Part shown: piece after piece, positions 35,222 to 47,089 of the stretch
How the letters are laid out: each line of letters begins with the position of its first letter
Numbering within the stretch: the stretch's first letter is position 1
From: Agrostemma githago
Lineage: Eukaryota > Streptophyta > Magnoliopsida > Caryophyllales > Caryophyllaceae
Length of the DNA: 64,000 bases
NCBI GenBank assembly: GCA_958450325.1
Contig: OY288247.1
Span: forward strand, 60,019,701 to 60,083,700
Direction of reading: 5' to 3'
Position numbers and translations under genes: made by a program
The notes under the pieces: model-generated
Told to the model about the DNA's origin: nothing
The model's database searches: none
Seen by the model: only the letters and a program-made list of their open reading frames with translations

Positions 35222-36664
35222 TAAAAAAACAAAAAGTTTTTTTGTTGGTTGATGTTTAAAAACAATGATTACTTTTAGTTGATGTCTAAAGAATTTTTTT
35301 TATTAGTTTTATTTATAATATAGAATTCCATCATCTTATTATAATTTTTTTTATTTAAGTGTATAGTCTTAACAACTTTTTTAAGACTCAAAAGATTTAT
35401 GTTTGGTGAAACTTTATAATTTTTCGAATGTGGATAGTTTTACTTAAGTTTATATAGTCTTAATATATATTTTAAGACTCAAAAGATTTTTGGTTAATAT
35501 CTAAGAGCACATGATTACTACGGAGTACTCCATTATTTATAATATAGAAATCTATCTTCTTATTATAATTTGTCGATGTGGGATAATTTAACTAAAATGT
35601 GTATCCTTATTTATAATATAAAATCATCACCGTATCTTATTTTAATTGTTTCGATGTGAGATAATTTTTAGTTCATAGTCTTATTAAGACCTTTTTGGAA
35701 ACTCAAAATATTGTTGATTTTTTAAAAAATACAAAAGAGAGGGAGTATAATTTTTCGATGTGAGATAACTTACTTAAATTTATAAACTTGAAGAGTTTTT
35801 TAAGACTCAAAAGATTTTGATTGATATCTAAGAACAAATAATTAGCTTAGTCTTATTTATAATATAAAAATTCATCGTTTTATTATAATTTGTCGATGTG
35901 GGATAATTTAACTAAAATTTGTTTTCTTATTTATAATATAGAATCATAACCGTACCTTATTTTAATTGTTTCGATGCGGGATAATTATAAGTTTGTAGTC
36001 TTAGGGCTTGTTTGGTTCACCATGGGAAGATAGAGTTACCGGAAACTTAAATTCACGTGAATTTGTATTTCATGAGAATTACAAAAATATTGTTTGATTG
36101 CCATGTGGAAAATGATTTCATGCGGGAAGTTCTACACACCAAGGGGGACTTGGTGAGTAACTTCCCCCATTGTGGAGAAAGTGGCAATTCCCGGGAAGTG
36201 GGCAACCAAACAGTATCCCAATTTATCAATTCATGGGAAGTTCTACTTCCCATGATCTAAGAGGGCAACCAAACTGTAGACACCCGTATTTTGACTGCCA
36301 GGTGTCTATGGTAGTTTCCAAAAAACACCCGATGATGATCGGACGCTAACGTGTTTCTACGCGCTCGGATATGGGCTCAAAACCATTAGTTGTTGGCTTA
36401 AGCACTTATGGAGTATAAATCTCACAAAACTGACCTCAAATCCAGGCCCAGTGGACCGTTCTGAGTCAAACAAGACTAATTTGGGCCAAAACCGACACCG
36501 GAAATAAAACCGACTTTTTTGCGATTGGGTCAGCCCCGGTCAAAGTCGTTCCGAGACATACAAAAAACAGTCACCAAACATCAAAAAGTCCAGCTCAAAA
36601 ACAAAACCCATCAAACATCCAATCCACGGTCCAAAGCGTTGGACCCGCGCGACCCAGCTGAGCC

Positions 36665-36789
36665 ACTCGATCGAGTGCTCAGCCCACTCGATCGAGTGCT
36701 CAGCCCACTCGATCGAGTGGGCCCTCAATTGAGCCCGGCTGCTGGCACGATGGGCCACTCGACCGAGTCAGCCACTTACTCGGTCAAGT
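36665..36789 (+). repeat. Phased palindrome array upstream of LTR D TATA box
   Basis: Palindromes start at 36665, 36686, 36707, 36757 and 36778; spacings 21, 21, 50 and 21 bp. The first three are perfect ACTCGATCGAGT. Confidence 0.9.
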
Positions 36790-37888
36790 AACCCTAACCG
36801 GGGTGCATGGCCATGCCTATATAAACACCCCCATGCAACACACTTTGACATTGGAAAAAAAAACCTAATTCACCTTTTACACACAATTATTCAACCTTAA
36901 TCAAGCCCTAATTCTACAATACTCAAACCCTAAACCTAGCTTTAGGAATCGAAACCCTACCACCACAACTTAGCCTACATACTCGAAACTCCCGTGCAAG
37001 CCATCACTACGAGTCCATACCGAGAACAAGAACATGTAGGTTGAGGGTGCAAAATCCCATCTTTTCTCTCTTCTCCTCCTTTCTCGTGTCATTATCATCA
37101 TAAGGGTCGTTTTTTATCGTCTTTATCGCATTATAATATCGTTAATATCGCTAGTGTTAAAAGACATTAAAATACTCGTAGATTTGTGTCGAGTGCGAAG
37201 GATGTCAGGATAAGGAAACCCGAATATACAAGTGTACTGCACACAGCGTTGTCGGTCGCTTATCCTGACACCCTAGCACTTGATTATTGAGACGGGTCAA
37301 CTTAAACAATATTTTCTTCGTTTTCGTTCGTATCGTTATCATCTCATCACAATTCTCATCAATTACAAACTATCTCTCAAATCGAGCATCTTTTAATAAG
37401 GGTCGAAACCCGTTGACGCGGATCCGACATCACGGAATCCCTAGGGATTTATTACGATGTCGGAGAAGCCGAGGGAATCAAGTCTTTTTATTCAAGTGTC
37501 AATCTTTAGGTTCGATACCAATTCCATAATTGGATGTCGAATCTAACGACTTAGTCAAATAATCAAACTGATCCGATTTCCCGTTGATGTTAATATGGAC
37601 GTCATACAATTCGACAAGAATTAATACGACGCCGTAAACGCGGAGGGAACTTATATCGTCTTGGTTGACTCAAAAACGACTTATAGCAATTAACTTTTAT
37701 TTCACTCAAATATCCGATGTCGATTCAATAATCGCACGTTGGATATGACGAGTATCATACACACGAATCGAGTACAAATTAATCAATATTTATGCCCGAT
37801 TCGGCAAAATCATCGAATTATCGAAAATCAAAAGGCAATTTCGAAACCGATACAAAGTTGCAAGCGAGCCCCAGTTCGTACAGGGGGC

Positions 37889-38107
37889 ACTCGACCGAGT
37901 GCTTAGCCCACTCGGTCGAGTGGCACCCCAAAACCGAGACAGAAGGGTCTGAATGGCCTTCACTCGGTCGAGTCTCACAATGACTCGATCGAGTGGCAAC
38001 GTACTCGTTCGAGTTCGTCAATAACTCGACCGAGTAAGGTACAAAATCATAGACAGAACCCCTTTCGAGGGTCCACTCGGTCGAGTCTCGCAATGACTCG
38101 GTCGAGT
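37889..38107 (+). repeat. Phased palindrome array downstream of LTR D TATA box
   Basis: Eight copies start at 37889, 37910, 37962, 37983, 38003, 38024, 38075 and 38096; spacings 21, 52, 21, 20, 21, 51 and 21 bp. Confidence 0.9.
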
Positions 38108-40276
38108 GGCCGCCCCTTATCACGACAATACCGTGAATCTTACATCCTCTTTTAGTCTCGATAATGTTTTTTTTATGACTTAGGTCAACACGTGCCTAAT
38201 CTATCACGTGGAACATCACCCTTTCAAAACTTTACATCATCTTATCTACATCATTCAATAATTCGCAAACCGTTATTATCGTTTTACCATTACTAACCGT
38301 TTGTCACTTCTCTTGTTGATTTATTGTTTATTTTATTGTACTAAAATGAACCCGCATGCTAAAATACAACTTTGACGTTAATATTTTAGTTGCATTAAAT
38401 CGACATAGAAACCCTTTCAATTTCTCACATGCTTAGGGAAAACACTGTTTGCATAACATTTTCCCGTTGGGCTTTGTGGGCTTCCTTCGTGCGCTTCCCA
38501 ACACGTACCCTCACCCCTTACTCAGAACCTCGGTTTCCGGATGCCCGAAACCGTTGGCGCACGAGAGTCATTCAATACATGATAACCGGTAGTGACGATA
38601 TCGGTATCGCAATGCAAAGGGACGAGCCCAATAAACTCTAACATCGGAAATGGGCCGTATTTTGTACACGGCCCACTACAACATAGAGTGGGTTTGAACG
38701 GGCCCGAACTCCCACAAAGTTCGGTGGCGACTTCACTTAGATTTAAATTTCAATTCGATCCATTCTCATATGGAGATTCATTCGCCTCCCCAAACCCGCG
38801 CGTGGCCGCGTCGTGGTGGACCTATGTCATGTCCACACAAACGACCCCTTATTAAGACCTTTTTTAAACTCAAAATATTATTGGTTGATATTTAAAAACA
38901 ATGATTACTCTTATTTAGTAGAAATTCATAATCTCATCATAATTTTTCGATGTGAGCGAATTACTTAAGTTGATTGATGTTTAAGGAAGAATTATTATGC
39001 CTTATTTATAATATAGAAAAATTATATTGATTTAAATATCATAAGTTTTTAGTTAAATTATGATAGGTCTTATTTAAATATCATAAGTTTTTTAAGTTAA
39101 ATTATATTTTTTGTTGAAACTCAAAATATTGTTGGTTTTTTTAAAACTCAAAAGAGATGGAGTATAATTTTTCAATGTGAGATAATTTACTTAATTTTAT
39201 GAACTTAAAGAGTTTTTTAAGACTCAAAAGATTTTGATTGATATCTAAGAACAAATAATTAGCTTAGTCTTATTTATAATATAGAAATTCATCGTTTTAT
39301 TATAATTTATCGATGTGGGATAATTTAACTAAAATTTGTTTTTTTATTTATAATATAGAATCATCACCGTACCTTATTTTAATTATTTGGATGTGGGATA
39401 ATATTAACTTTGTAATCTTATTAAGACCTCTTTTAAACTCAAAATATTATGGTTGATATTTAAAAACAATGATTACTCTTATTTAGTAGAAATTCATAAT
39501 CTCATTATAATTTTTCAATGTGAGCGAATTACTTAAGTTGATTGATGTTTAAGGAAGAATTATTATGTCTTATTTATAATATAAAAAAATTATGATGAGG
39601 TGATGAAATTTTATATCATAAATGAGTAATCTTTCGGTTTTAAATATCAACCAACAATTTTTTGATTCTTAATAAGAAACATTTTTAAGACTCAAAAGAT
39701 TTTTGTTTGATGAAACTTTATAATTTTTCGAATGTGGGATAGTTTTATAAGCTTATAGTCTTTCTATATTTTTAAGACTCCAAAATTTTTGGTTGATATC
39801 TAAGAGCGCATAATTACTCTTATTTATAATATAAATTTTCATCACCTTATTATAACTTTTCGATGTGAGATTATTTTTACTTAAGTTTGTAGTCTTATTA
39901 AAAGACTTAAAGTTTTTTTGATTGATATTTAAGAACGAATGATTAGTCTTATTAATAATATAGAATTCATCAACTTATCATAATTTTTCGATGTGGGATA
40001 ATTTATTTAAGTCTATAGTCTTCCATCACCTCATCATAATTTCTCAATGTGAGATAATTTACTTTAGATTATAGTCTTAAAAACTCTTTTTAAAACTAAA
40101 AAAAATACATCTTTACTTTTGATTATAATATAAAATTTCACCACTTCATCATAATTTTTCAATGTTAAATAATTTTAAGTTTGTAGTCTTATATATTAAA
40201 ACTTCTTTTAAGAGTTAAAAAAAATTGTCGATATTTAAAATTGAATGATTACTATTATTTATAATATAAAATTACA

Positions 40277-40982
40277 TGAAGGGTTACAACCCTTAAATCC
40301 AATGACTTGTTACGAGTATTAACCGAAAAGACAAAAGAAGAGGGAAAACAATTATACCTTATTTGCAGCGGAACAGCGTATTAATAAGAAGTACAATAAA
40401 CCCAAAAATATATATAATCTCCACGGACGGAATAAATAATCTCCACGGACAGAATAAATAATTCTCACGGACAGAATAAAGCACCCCAAACGTATGCCTC
40501 CTTTGGTATCCACACGGGTACAGAACTGCGACGTATATGCTAGTATAAAAGGTATATGAGACCGTCTCACAACTTCTCTCTATATCTCTCTTATAACTCT
40601 TTATAAGACGAATATACTATGAGTCAATACTCTTTATTCCATATATTCGTTCATCATATGAACCTTCTTATATAGGAGATGTGAAGGTAGAATTAGGTTA
40701 TTTTCTAAACTCTAATTACCATAATTAGATTATTAGTATAACTCTAATTACCATAACCTGACAACGCAACTGGGTCTGTATTACTACTGACCCGATATAT
40801 TTAATATATCGATATATATTAATAATATCCCGTACACATTGTGTGTGGCCCAATGGGCCCACTTAAGACTACCAGACACGTAACCTATTTACATGTCAAC
40901 CCGACATCGACCTCTAGCAAGGCATATCGGATACATAGACTTAAGCGAGTTAATCCGTAGGACAATGGACATAACTCCTTCA
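40277..40982. repeat. Probable solo LTR, 706 bp
   Basis: Ends TGAAGGG and CCTTCA form an inverted pair; flanks TTACA and TTATA differ by one base. It interrupts the Helitron array and has a base composition unlike it. It contains three copies of a CCACGGAC(G/A)GAATAAA-type segment near 40420-40480. Superfamily not determined. Confidence 0.55.
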
Positions 40983-41989
40983 TTATATCATCCCATCATA
41001 ATTTTTCGATGTGGATAATTTAAATGTTTTTCTTGGTCGATATTTATTTAAAACCGAATGATTATTCTTCTTTATAATATAAAATTTCATCACATCATAA
41101 TAATTTTTTGATATAGGACAATTACTTAAGGTTTATAGTCTTAGGAACTCTTTTTTGAGATTCAAAAGATAATTACTTACGGTTTATAATCTTAGGAACT
41201 CTTTTTGAGATTCAAAAGACTTTTGGTAGATATCGAAAAATGATTATTACTCTTTATTTATAATGTAGAATTTCATCATCATATTATAATTTGTCGATGT
41301 GGGATAATTTTAAAACTTTTATATGTAATAAATTCATTACATAATGTACTGTGAAACAAATAATATGAAATTTATACTCTAATGAAAGCATTTTTTACCA
41401 CGAATATAATTATTTCATTTTTATAATTTATTTTACGATAATGTTTTTAAAAAATGAACTCTAAAGGTTTTTAACTAAGAATGGTAAAATATCTCATTAA
41501 TATGGTAAATTAAATATATATTATAATAATTAAAAGATTCTCTAGTTGATTTTTTTTTATTATTTATGATACTTTCCTAATATATATATATATATTAGTA
41601 AAACATGAACTTTTCGAGCAATTTGATTGGTCCAAATTTTTTTAATATATTTTTAAAGTTAAATAAATAATACACCTAAGACTCGATTTTTTGTTTTTAA
41701 AAAAGATTAAATAAAGAATATAGGAATTTGTATAGGAAAAAAAACAATTTTATTCCATTTAAGACTTAAAAAATTATCGCTATATAAACGGACGGTTATC
41801 ACATCATAAGGCAACAAATATTGGATAGCGACATCGTGAAACTCTTAATCAATTCTGTTTGATAATTGTTTTAATATTCATTTATCCACCCTATAAAATA
41901 TACAATTGAATTTTTGAATTTTTTAAATAACTATTATCAATAGTTATTATAGTTTTGATATATTTTTTAAATTTAAATAAAGAATATAT

Positions 41990-44363
41990 AGAAATATGTG
42001 TAGGGAAAAAATAATTCTACAAAAGTATTATGATGAGGTGATGAAATTCTATATAAATAAGAACAATAATTCGTTCTTAGATATCAACCAACAATCTTTT
42101 GAATCTTAAAAACTTTCTTAAGATTATACACTTAAATAAATTCATCTCACATCGAAAGTTTATGATGAGGTGATGAAATTCTATATAAATAAAAGTAATC
42201 ATTCATTCGTTCTTAGATATCAACCAACAATATTTTGAGTCTTAGATAAAGCTTATAAGATTATAAACTTGATGAAATTTTATATTATAAAAAAGAGCAA
42301 TCACGATATCGATCAACAATCTATTGAGTCTTAGAAAAAAGCTTAAGAGCAATCATTAGTTCTTAGTTATTAACCAAAAATCTTTTGAATCTTAAAAAAA
42401 AAACTCCGAAAATTATACACTTAAAGTAAAAATTATCCTATATCGAAAAATTAGGATGAGGTGATGAAATTCTATATTTTTTTGGTTCAACGAAGAGCGC
42501 ACTTAGTTGATGAAATTCTATATTATAAATAAGAACATTACAATAAATGAATGAGAATCAATGAATTTTCAAAAAAAACAATCATTCTTTCCTAGAGATC
42601 AACTAACAATCTTTTATTTGAGTCTTAAAAAAGCTCCTAAGATTTAAGAGCATACATTCTTAGATATCAACTAACAATCTTTTGAGTTTTAGAAAAAAAG
42701 TTTAAGAGCAATCATTCGTTCTTAGATATCAACCAAAAATCTTTTGAATCTTAAAAATAGCTCCGAAGATTATAAACTTAGGTAGAAATTATTTCACATA
42801 TAAAAATTATGATGAAATGATGAAATTTTATATCATAGATAAGAGCAATCATTCATTATTAGATATCGATCAACAATCTTTTGAGTCTTAAAAAAACTCC
42901 TAAGATTATAAACTTAAGTATATCATCCCACGTTGATAAATTATGATAAAATGATTGAAATTCTATATTAATAAGAACAATCATTCGTTCTTAGTTATCA
43001 ACCAACAATCTTTTGAGTCTTAAAAACATTCTAAGATTATAAACTTAAGTAAAATTATTCCACATCAAAAAATTACGATACTTTGTGTATATATTTGATG
43101 CTTTTTTCGAGTGATATGATTGATCTGTTTCATCAAAACTCGATTCAAGAATATATCATAAATAGTATAGAAAATCAAGTAAATAATCTTTTAATTATTA
43201 TAATATATATTTCATCCATTATATTAATGTGATGTTTTACCATTTAAAGTAAAACCTTATAAGTTTCATTTAACAAAAAAATTATCGTAACAAAAATATA
43301 CAAATGAAATAGTTAGATTTTATGGTATAAAATGTTTTCATTTGATTATAAATTTCATACATTATTTACTCGAAAAAGTGATGAATCTGTTATTACATAT
43401 ATAAAAAAACGTAAAATTATCCCATTTCGAAAAATTATAATGAAGTGATAGAATTCTATCATATAAATAAGAGTAATCTTTCGTGCTTAGATATCAACAA
43501 AAGTATTTTAAATTTTAAAAAGTGCTCTAAAAGTACTCCCTCCGATTGAGGTATATATGTGAGAAGTATTATATTGAAACGGTGCAATCATTTAAAATCG
43601 GAGGGAGTATAAACTTAAGTTAAATTGTCTCACATTGAAGAATTATAATATCATTCATCCTTAGATATCAACAAAAAAATATTTTTACCTCTTAAAAAGA
43701 TGCTCTTACGAATATAAACTTAAGTTAAATTGTCTAAATTTAAGTAAAATTATCTTATATTGAAAAATTATATTGAGAGCAAAGATTTCTATTATATAAT
43801 TAAGAGTAATAATTCGTTATTAGATATTAACCAAAAATCTTTTGAGTCATGATTTTTAAAAAAAATGTAAGATTATAAACCAAAAATCTTTTTTTTTTAA
43901 TTCATAAATCAAAAATCTTTAAATTCTTAAGAAATTCTAAAATTATAAATTTTTTAAAATAATTAATAATAAAAATAAAATTATTGTTGTCGTCGTTTCA
44001 AATGCGACAACATTTATTATTAAATTTGTTTTTGCATCACATGTTTCATTGTTGTTAATTGTAATATGTTCCTATACGTATATTTATGTGCGAGGTACCT
44101 TAATTAGTTTTTCATTCTAATTACAATACATCATATATAATGTCTATAATTTAATTTGACGTTTACTGCATATATTATCTCTGATCCCTTGAAACACATT
44201 CACGTATATGGATAATATTCATTTACTATTATGCATACTTTTAGCTTCGACTGACTCTCTACTGTTGTGCAGTCTCACAAATTTATACAAAATCCAATTT
44301 GGTATCCTTATCAACGTCACTAACAAGCGGCCCGTGCACCGCACGGGCTTTCCGGCCAACTAG
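41990..44363 (+). mobile_element. Helitron-like element, plus strand
   Basis: The plus-strand 3' end is CCCGTGCACCGCACGGG (44331-44347), then after 12 bases CTAG (44360-44363) and T. Its array units run opposite to those of 32716-41330. The segment 43080-43410 is an inverted diverged copy of 41330-41630. The 5' end is not defined, so the left boundary is approximate. Confidence 0.55.
43536..43607. mobile_element. Very short Stowaway MITE
   Basis: 72 bp, CTCCCTCCGATT to AATCGGAGGGAG, with TA at both sides (43534-43535, 43608-43609). Perfect Stowaway termini. Confidence 0.92.
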
Positions 44364-44541
44364 TTAACTCAATTCTAGAAACTTTTGTATTTTTGTTTCT
44401 TTTACATTTTCGTTTTCTTTTAAATAATCATATGATATTGTTAATATAATTTTGATTTATTTAAATGGTAAAAGGAATATTAATTAATATAATTATAACT
44501 TAGAAAGTTTTTAAAAATCTAAATCGATTGTTATATACTCC

Positions 44542-44619
<78 letters not shown>

Positions 44620-44994
44620 CAATTGTTTTTTTATATTTATGAATTGTATTTAAAAAAAATATAATTATGTTTTACCTAAAATTAATATTAAAACGGTAAA
44701 TAAATGGTTTTACCTAAATACTTAAATAAATTAATAATAATAAATAAATTAAATATTATATAAACGATTTACCCTAAAAAAAATATAATAAAAATCAAAT
44801 AAAAGAAATTAATCATAACTTCTTTACATGGATAGATTTTTAATTTATTTAAATAAAAATAATTTTTCTAGTATATATATTATATACTTTACACAGGAAA
44901 CAAAATCATAACTTATTTCTTTCCTTTTTTTAGCTTGATTTTTTTTACATAAATAGATTTTTAATTTATTTATCCAAAATTAAAATAATTGTAA
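44364..44994. other. AT-rich sequence
   Basis: No gene or element end seen apart from a (TA)n microsatellite at 44543-44617 of about 37 units. Confidence 0.6.
44543..44617. repeat. (TA)n microsatellite
   Basis: Uninterrupted TA dinucleotides, about 37 units. Confidence 0.97.
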
Positions 44995-45365
44995 GAGCAT
45001 GATTATCCATGGATTCAAAATTAATCCATGAGTAGGATGGATCAAAAATATACCTATATCCATGGATTATGGAAGAATTTATGATGGAGAAAGCAATTAA
45101 ATCCTTCTCCACTGATTGTAAAAATAGAAGAGAGATGAAGGTTGGGTGGGGCTGCATGTAAGATGGGTAGTTTTTTTAATAAATGTAAGAGAGACTATTT
45201 ATTGATTAAATAGATGAAAAAGTTATTATGTGGGACCCAAAATAATAGATATGTATCCATTGATGTAGAAGTATTTTATAAGAGAGAAAAAATGGGTAGA
45301 AAAAGTAAGGTGGAAGAAGTGGTGTCCTCTGTGGAGAGAAATGATATCCATTGATAACCATGGTC
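44995..45365. mobile_element. Tourist-like MITE
   Basis: 371 bp with ends GAGCATGATTATCCATGGA and TCCATTGATAACCATGGTC (imperfect inverted repeat), flanked by TAA on both sides (44992-44994, 45366-45368). Confidence 0.75.
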
Positions 45366-46160
45366 TAAACTTTTCATTCTGTCGTTTAATTGATTTTTTT
45401 TCCAAAATTTTGTAAATTTCGTTTTTTATAAAAAAAAATTATTTTATTTTGTAAAAATCTGAATAAACATTTCCAAAAATAAAGTAAAACGTAAATATAT
45501 TCACTAATAATAATTATACCAATTAATTCAAGTTTAAAGATTAAAAAAAGAAAAATGAGACTGAGTAAAATATTTTCCGAGGATTACAGCAAAAAATAAA
45601 ATTCAAAGAATTAACATAAAATAATATTTCTGAAATTATGTTAAAATAATTACAATATAATTTTCATAAAAATAATTACAATCAATTTAAACCGAAATTA
45701 AATGAAAAGTAAATTCAAAGGTAATTAAGAAAAATAAAAACTTTCTATAATTAACTTAATTATAGTATGGTAATAAATTAACTGAGGTAAAATTACTAAC
45801 TTAACCCTGAACTAATTATCGTAGGTTAAATAGCAAATGACATTTGGCGCGACGTGATTAGTTGTGTACGAAGATTTCATACACGTTGTGTAAGTGTAGT
45901 TTTTTCACTAATCTTTCTTCTCGAATAAAGGATTTGAGACTACTAGTTAATTTATTGTGAGATTTTTCTTAATCCTTTATTTAACTAATTGAGTATTGTT
46001 TATTCCTTGTGCCTAATTTATGATTGTTGTTTGTTTAATCTTTTTGGCCAATTGATTATCTCAATCTTCAATCTATTGCAATTCTTTGTGTTTGAATCCC
46101 TAATTGTTCAATTCACTACATAAAGTTGCAACCTTTAGATCTAATTATATATTCGTATGC
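45366..46160. other. Unassigned AT-rich sequence including right inverted-repeat arm
   Basis: No coding frame. 45780-45912 is the right arm of the inverted repeat; the remainder up to the copia target site is unassigned. Confidence 0.5.
45780..45912 (-). repeat. Right arm of the inverted repeat bracketing the Helitron block
   Basis: Reverse-complement match to 32555-32690, aligned by eye from TACACTTACAC to TTAGTAATTTTA. Confidence 0.5.
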
Positions 46161-46165
46161 GTTTC

Positions 46166-46356
46166 TAAAGGATGAATGTTTTTCCCCTGATTGATTTCAT
46201 TATCATTATCATCTATTTATACAAGGCTAGATAGGCAATACTACTTCCTAGATGCATAAGAACAATGATATAATTAAGACCATCTACAAAGAATTATGCA
46301 AGTACAAGTAACTAGGCTATACAATAAATTATGCTATACAATGAATCTATCTATTA
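46166..46356 (-). repeat. Copia 3' LTR
   Basis: 191 bp with TAA...TTA ends in place of TG...CA. By eye it differs from the 5' LTR at 8 positions, 6 of them transitions. Just inside it lies the polypurine-like CTGCGGGAGCG on the minus strand. Confidence 0.95.
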
Positions 46357-46949
46357 CGCTCCCGCAGTCGAAACGGTAGGGGACTGAACATTGAGACTAA
46401 GCAAAAGTCATCGTAGAGGGCTTTAGGGAGGCCTTTGATGAAGATGTCTGCAAACTGATAGCGGGACAGGACGTGCAGGACGCGTAGTTGGCCAAGAGCG
46501 ACTTTTTCTCGAAGAAAGTGAATATCGATTTCTATATGCTTGGTGTGTTGATGATTGACAGGATTACCGTCAAGGTAGATCGCACTTACGTTATCGCAGT
46601 AGACAATGGTGGCCTTAGATTGAGGTCAGTGTAGTTCAAGGAGGAGATTACGGAGCCAACAAGTCTCGGCGACAGTGTTTGCGACGCAACGGTATTCGAC
46701 CTCAGTACTAGAACGGGATACTGTGGATTGACGTTTAGAGGACCATGAGACAATATTGTCGCCGAGATAAACACAGTAACCAGACGTGGAGCGGCGGGTG
46801 TCAGAGCATCCTGCCCAATCAGCGTCAAAATAAGCAATGAGAGAGCTGGTGGTGGAAGGCCGGATGGTGATGCCGTGAGATATGGTACCGCGGAGGTATC
46901 GAAGAATGCGTTTGAGGGCGGCAAAGTGGGGTTCTCGAGGGTCGTGCAT
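46357..46949 (-). pseudogene. Copia RNase H
   Basis: C-terminal RNase H of the copia polyprotein, which removes RNA during reverse transcription. Clear motifs: LIAYFDADWAGC, RRSTSGYCVYLG, VSWSSKRQSTVSRSS and the STEVEYRCVA block holding the catalytic Glu. A TGA at 46626-46628 follows WLRNLLLELH; the same frame then continues through DNVSAIYL and HTKHIEIDFHFLRE towards the LTR, so the stop is internal to the domain. Confidence 0.88.
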
Positions 46950-47089
46950 GAAGAGGCAGACATGTTGAACAGCGTATAAAATGTCGGGACGAGTGAAAGT
47001 GAGATATTGAAGGGCCCCGACGAGACTACGATATAAGGCGGGGTTGGAGATAGGGGGACCGGTGGCGGCGCTGATTTTGGCTTGAGTAT

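Larger units (their letters stand above)
36275..38837 (+). repeat. Solo LTR (LTR D) of the Tat family
   Basis: 2563 bp, TGTAGACACCC to GTCATGTCCACA on the plus strand, flanked by CAAAC on both sides (36270-36274, 38838-38842). No internal sequence is present, so it arose by recombination between two LTRs. TATATAAA at 36818-36825. It carries the palindrome arrays described separately and a hairpin TGTCAGGATAAG / CTTATCCTGACA (37203-37214, 37260-37271). Confidence 0.95.
36004..38848. mobile_element. Tourist-type MITE split by solo LTR D
   Basis: Starts GGGCTTGTTTGGTT after TTA (36001-36003) and ends AACCAAACGACCCC before TTA (38849-38851). Without the LTR it is 277 bp. The TTA duplication and GGG...CCC ends fit PIF/Harbinger MITEs. 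The LTR landed six bases from the right end. Confidence 0.88.
32716..41330 (-). mobile_element. Helitron-like element or cluster, minus strand, array-bearing
   Basis: The minus-strand 3' end is typical: hairpin CCCGTGCAGCGCACGGG (32727-32743) then CTAG (32716-32719) followed by T. Inside lies a long AT-rich array in one orientation of a roughly 130-bp unit containing CATAATTTTTCGATGTG, TTTATAGTCTTAAG, AAGACTCAAAAG and GATATCTAAGAACGAA. No Rep/helicase coding is present. The 5' TC end was not located; the right limit given is where the unit orientation ends. Later insertions at 34021, 34559, 36004 and 40277 interrupt it. Confidence 0.6.
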
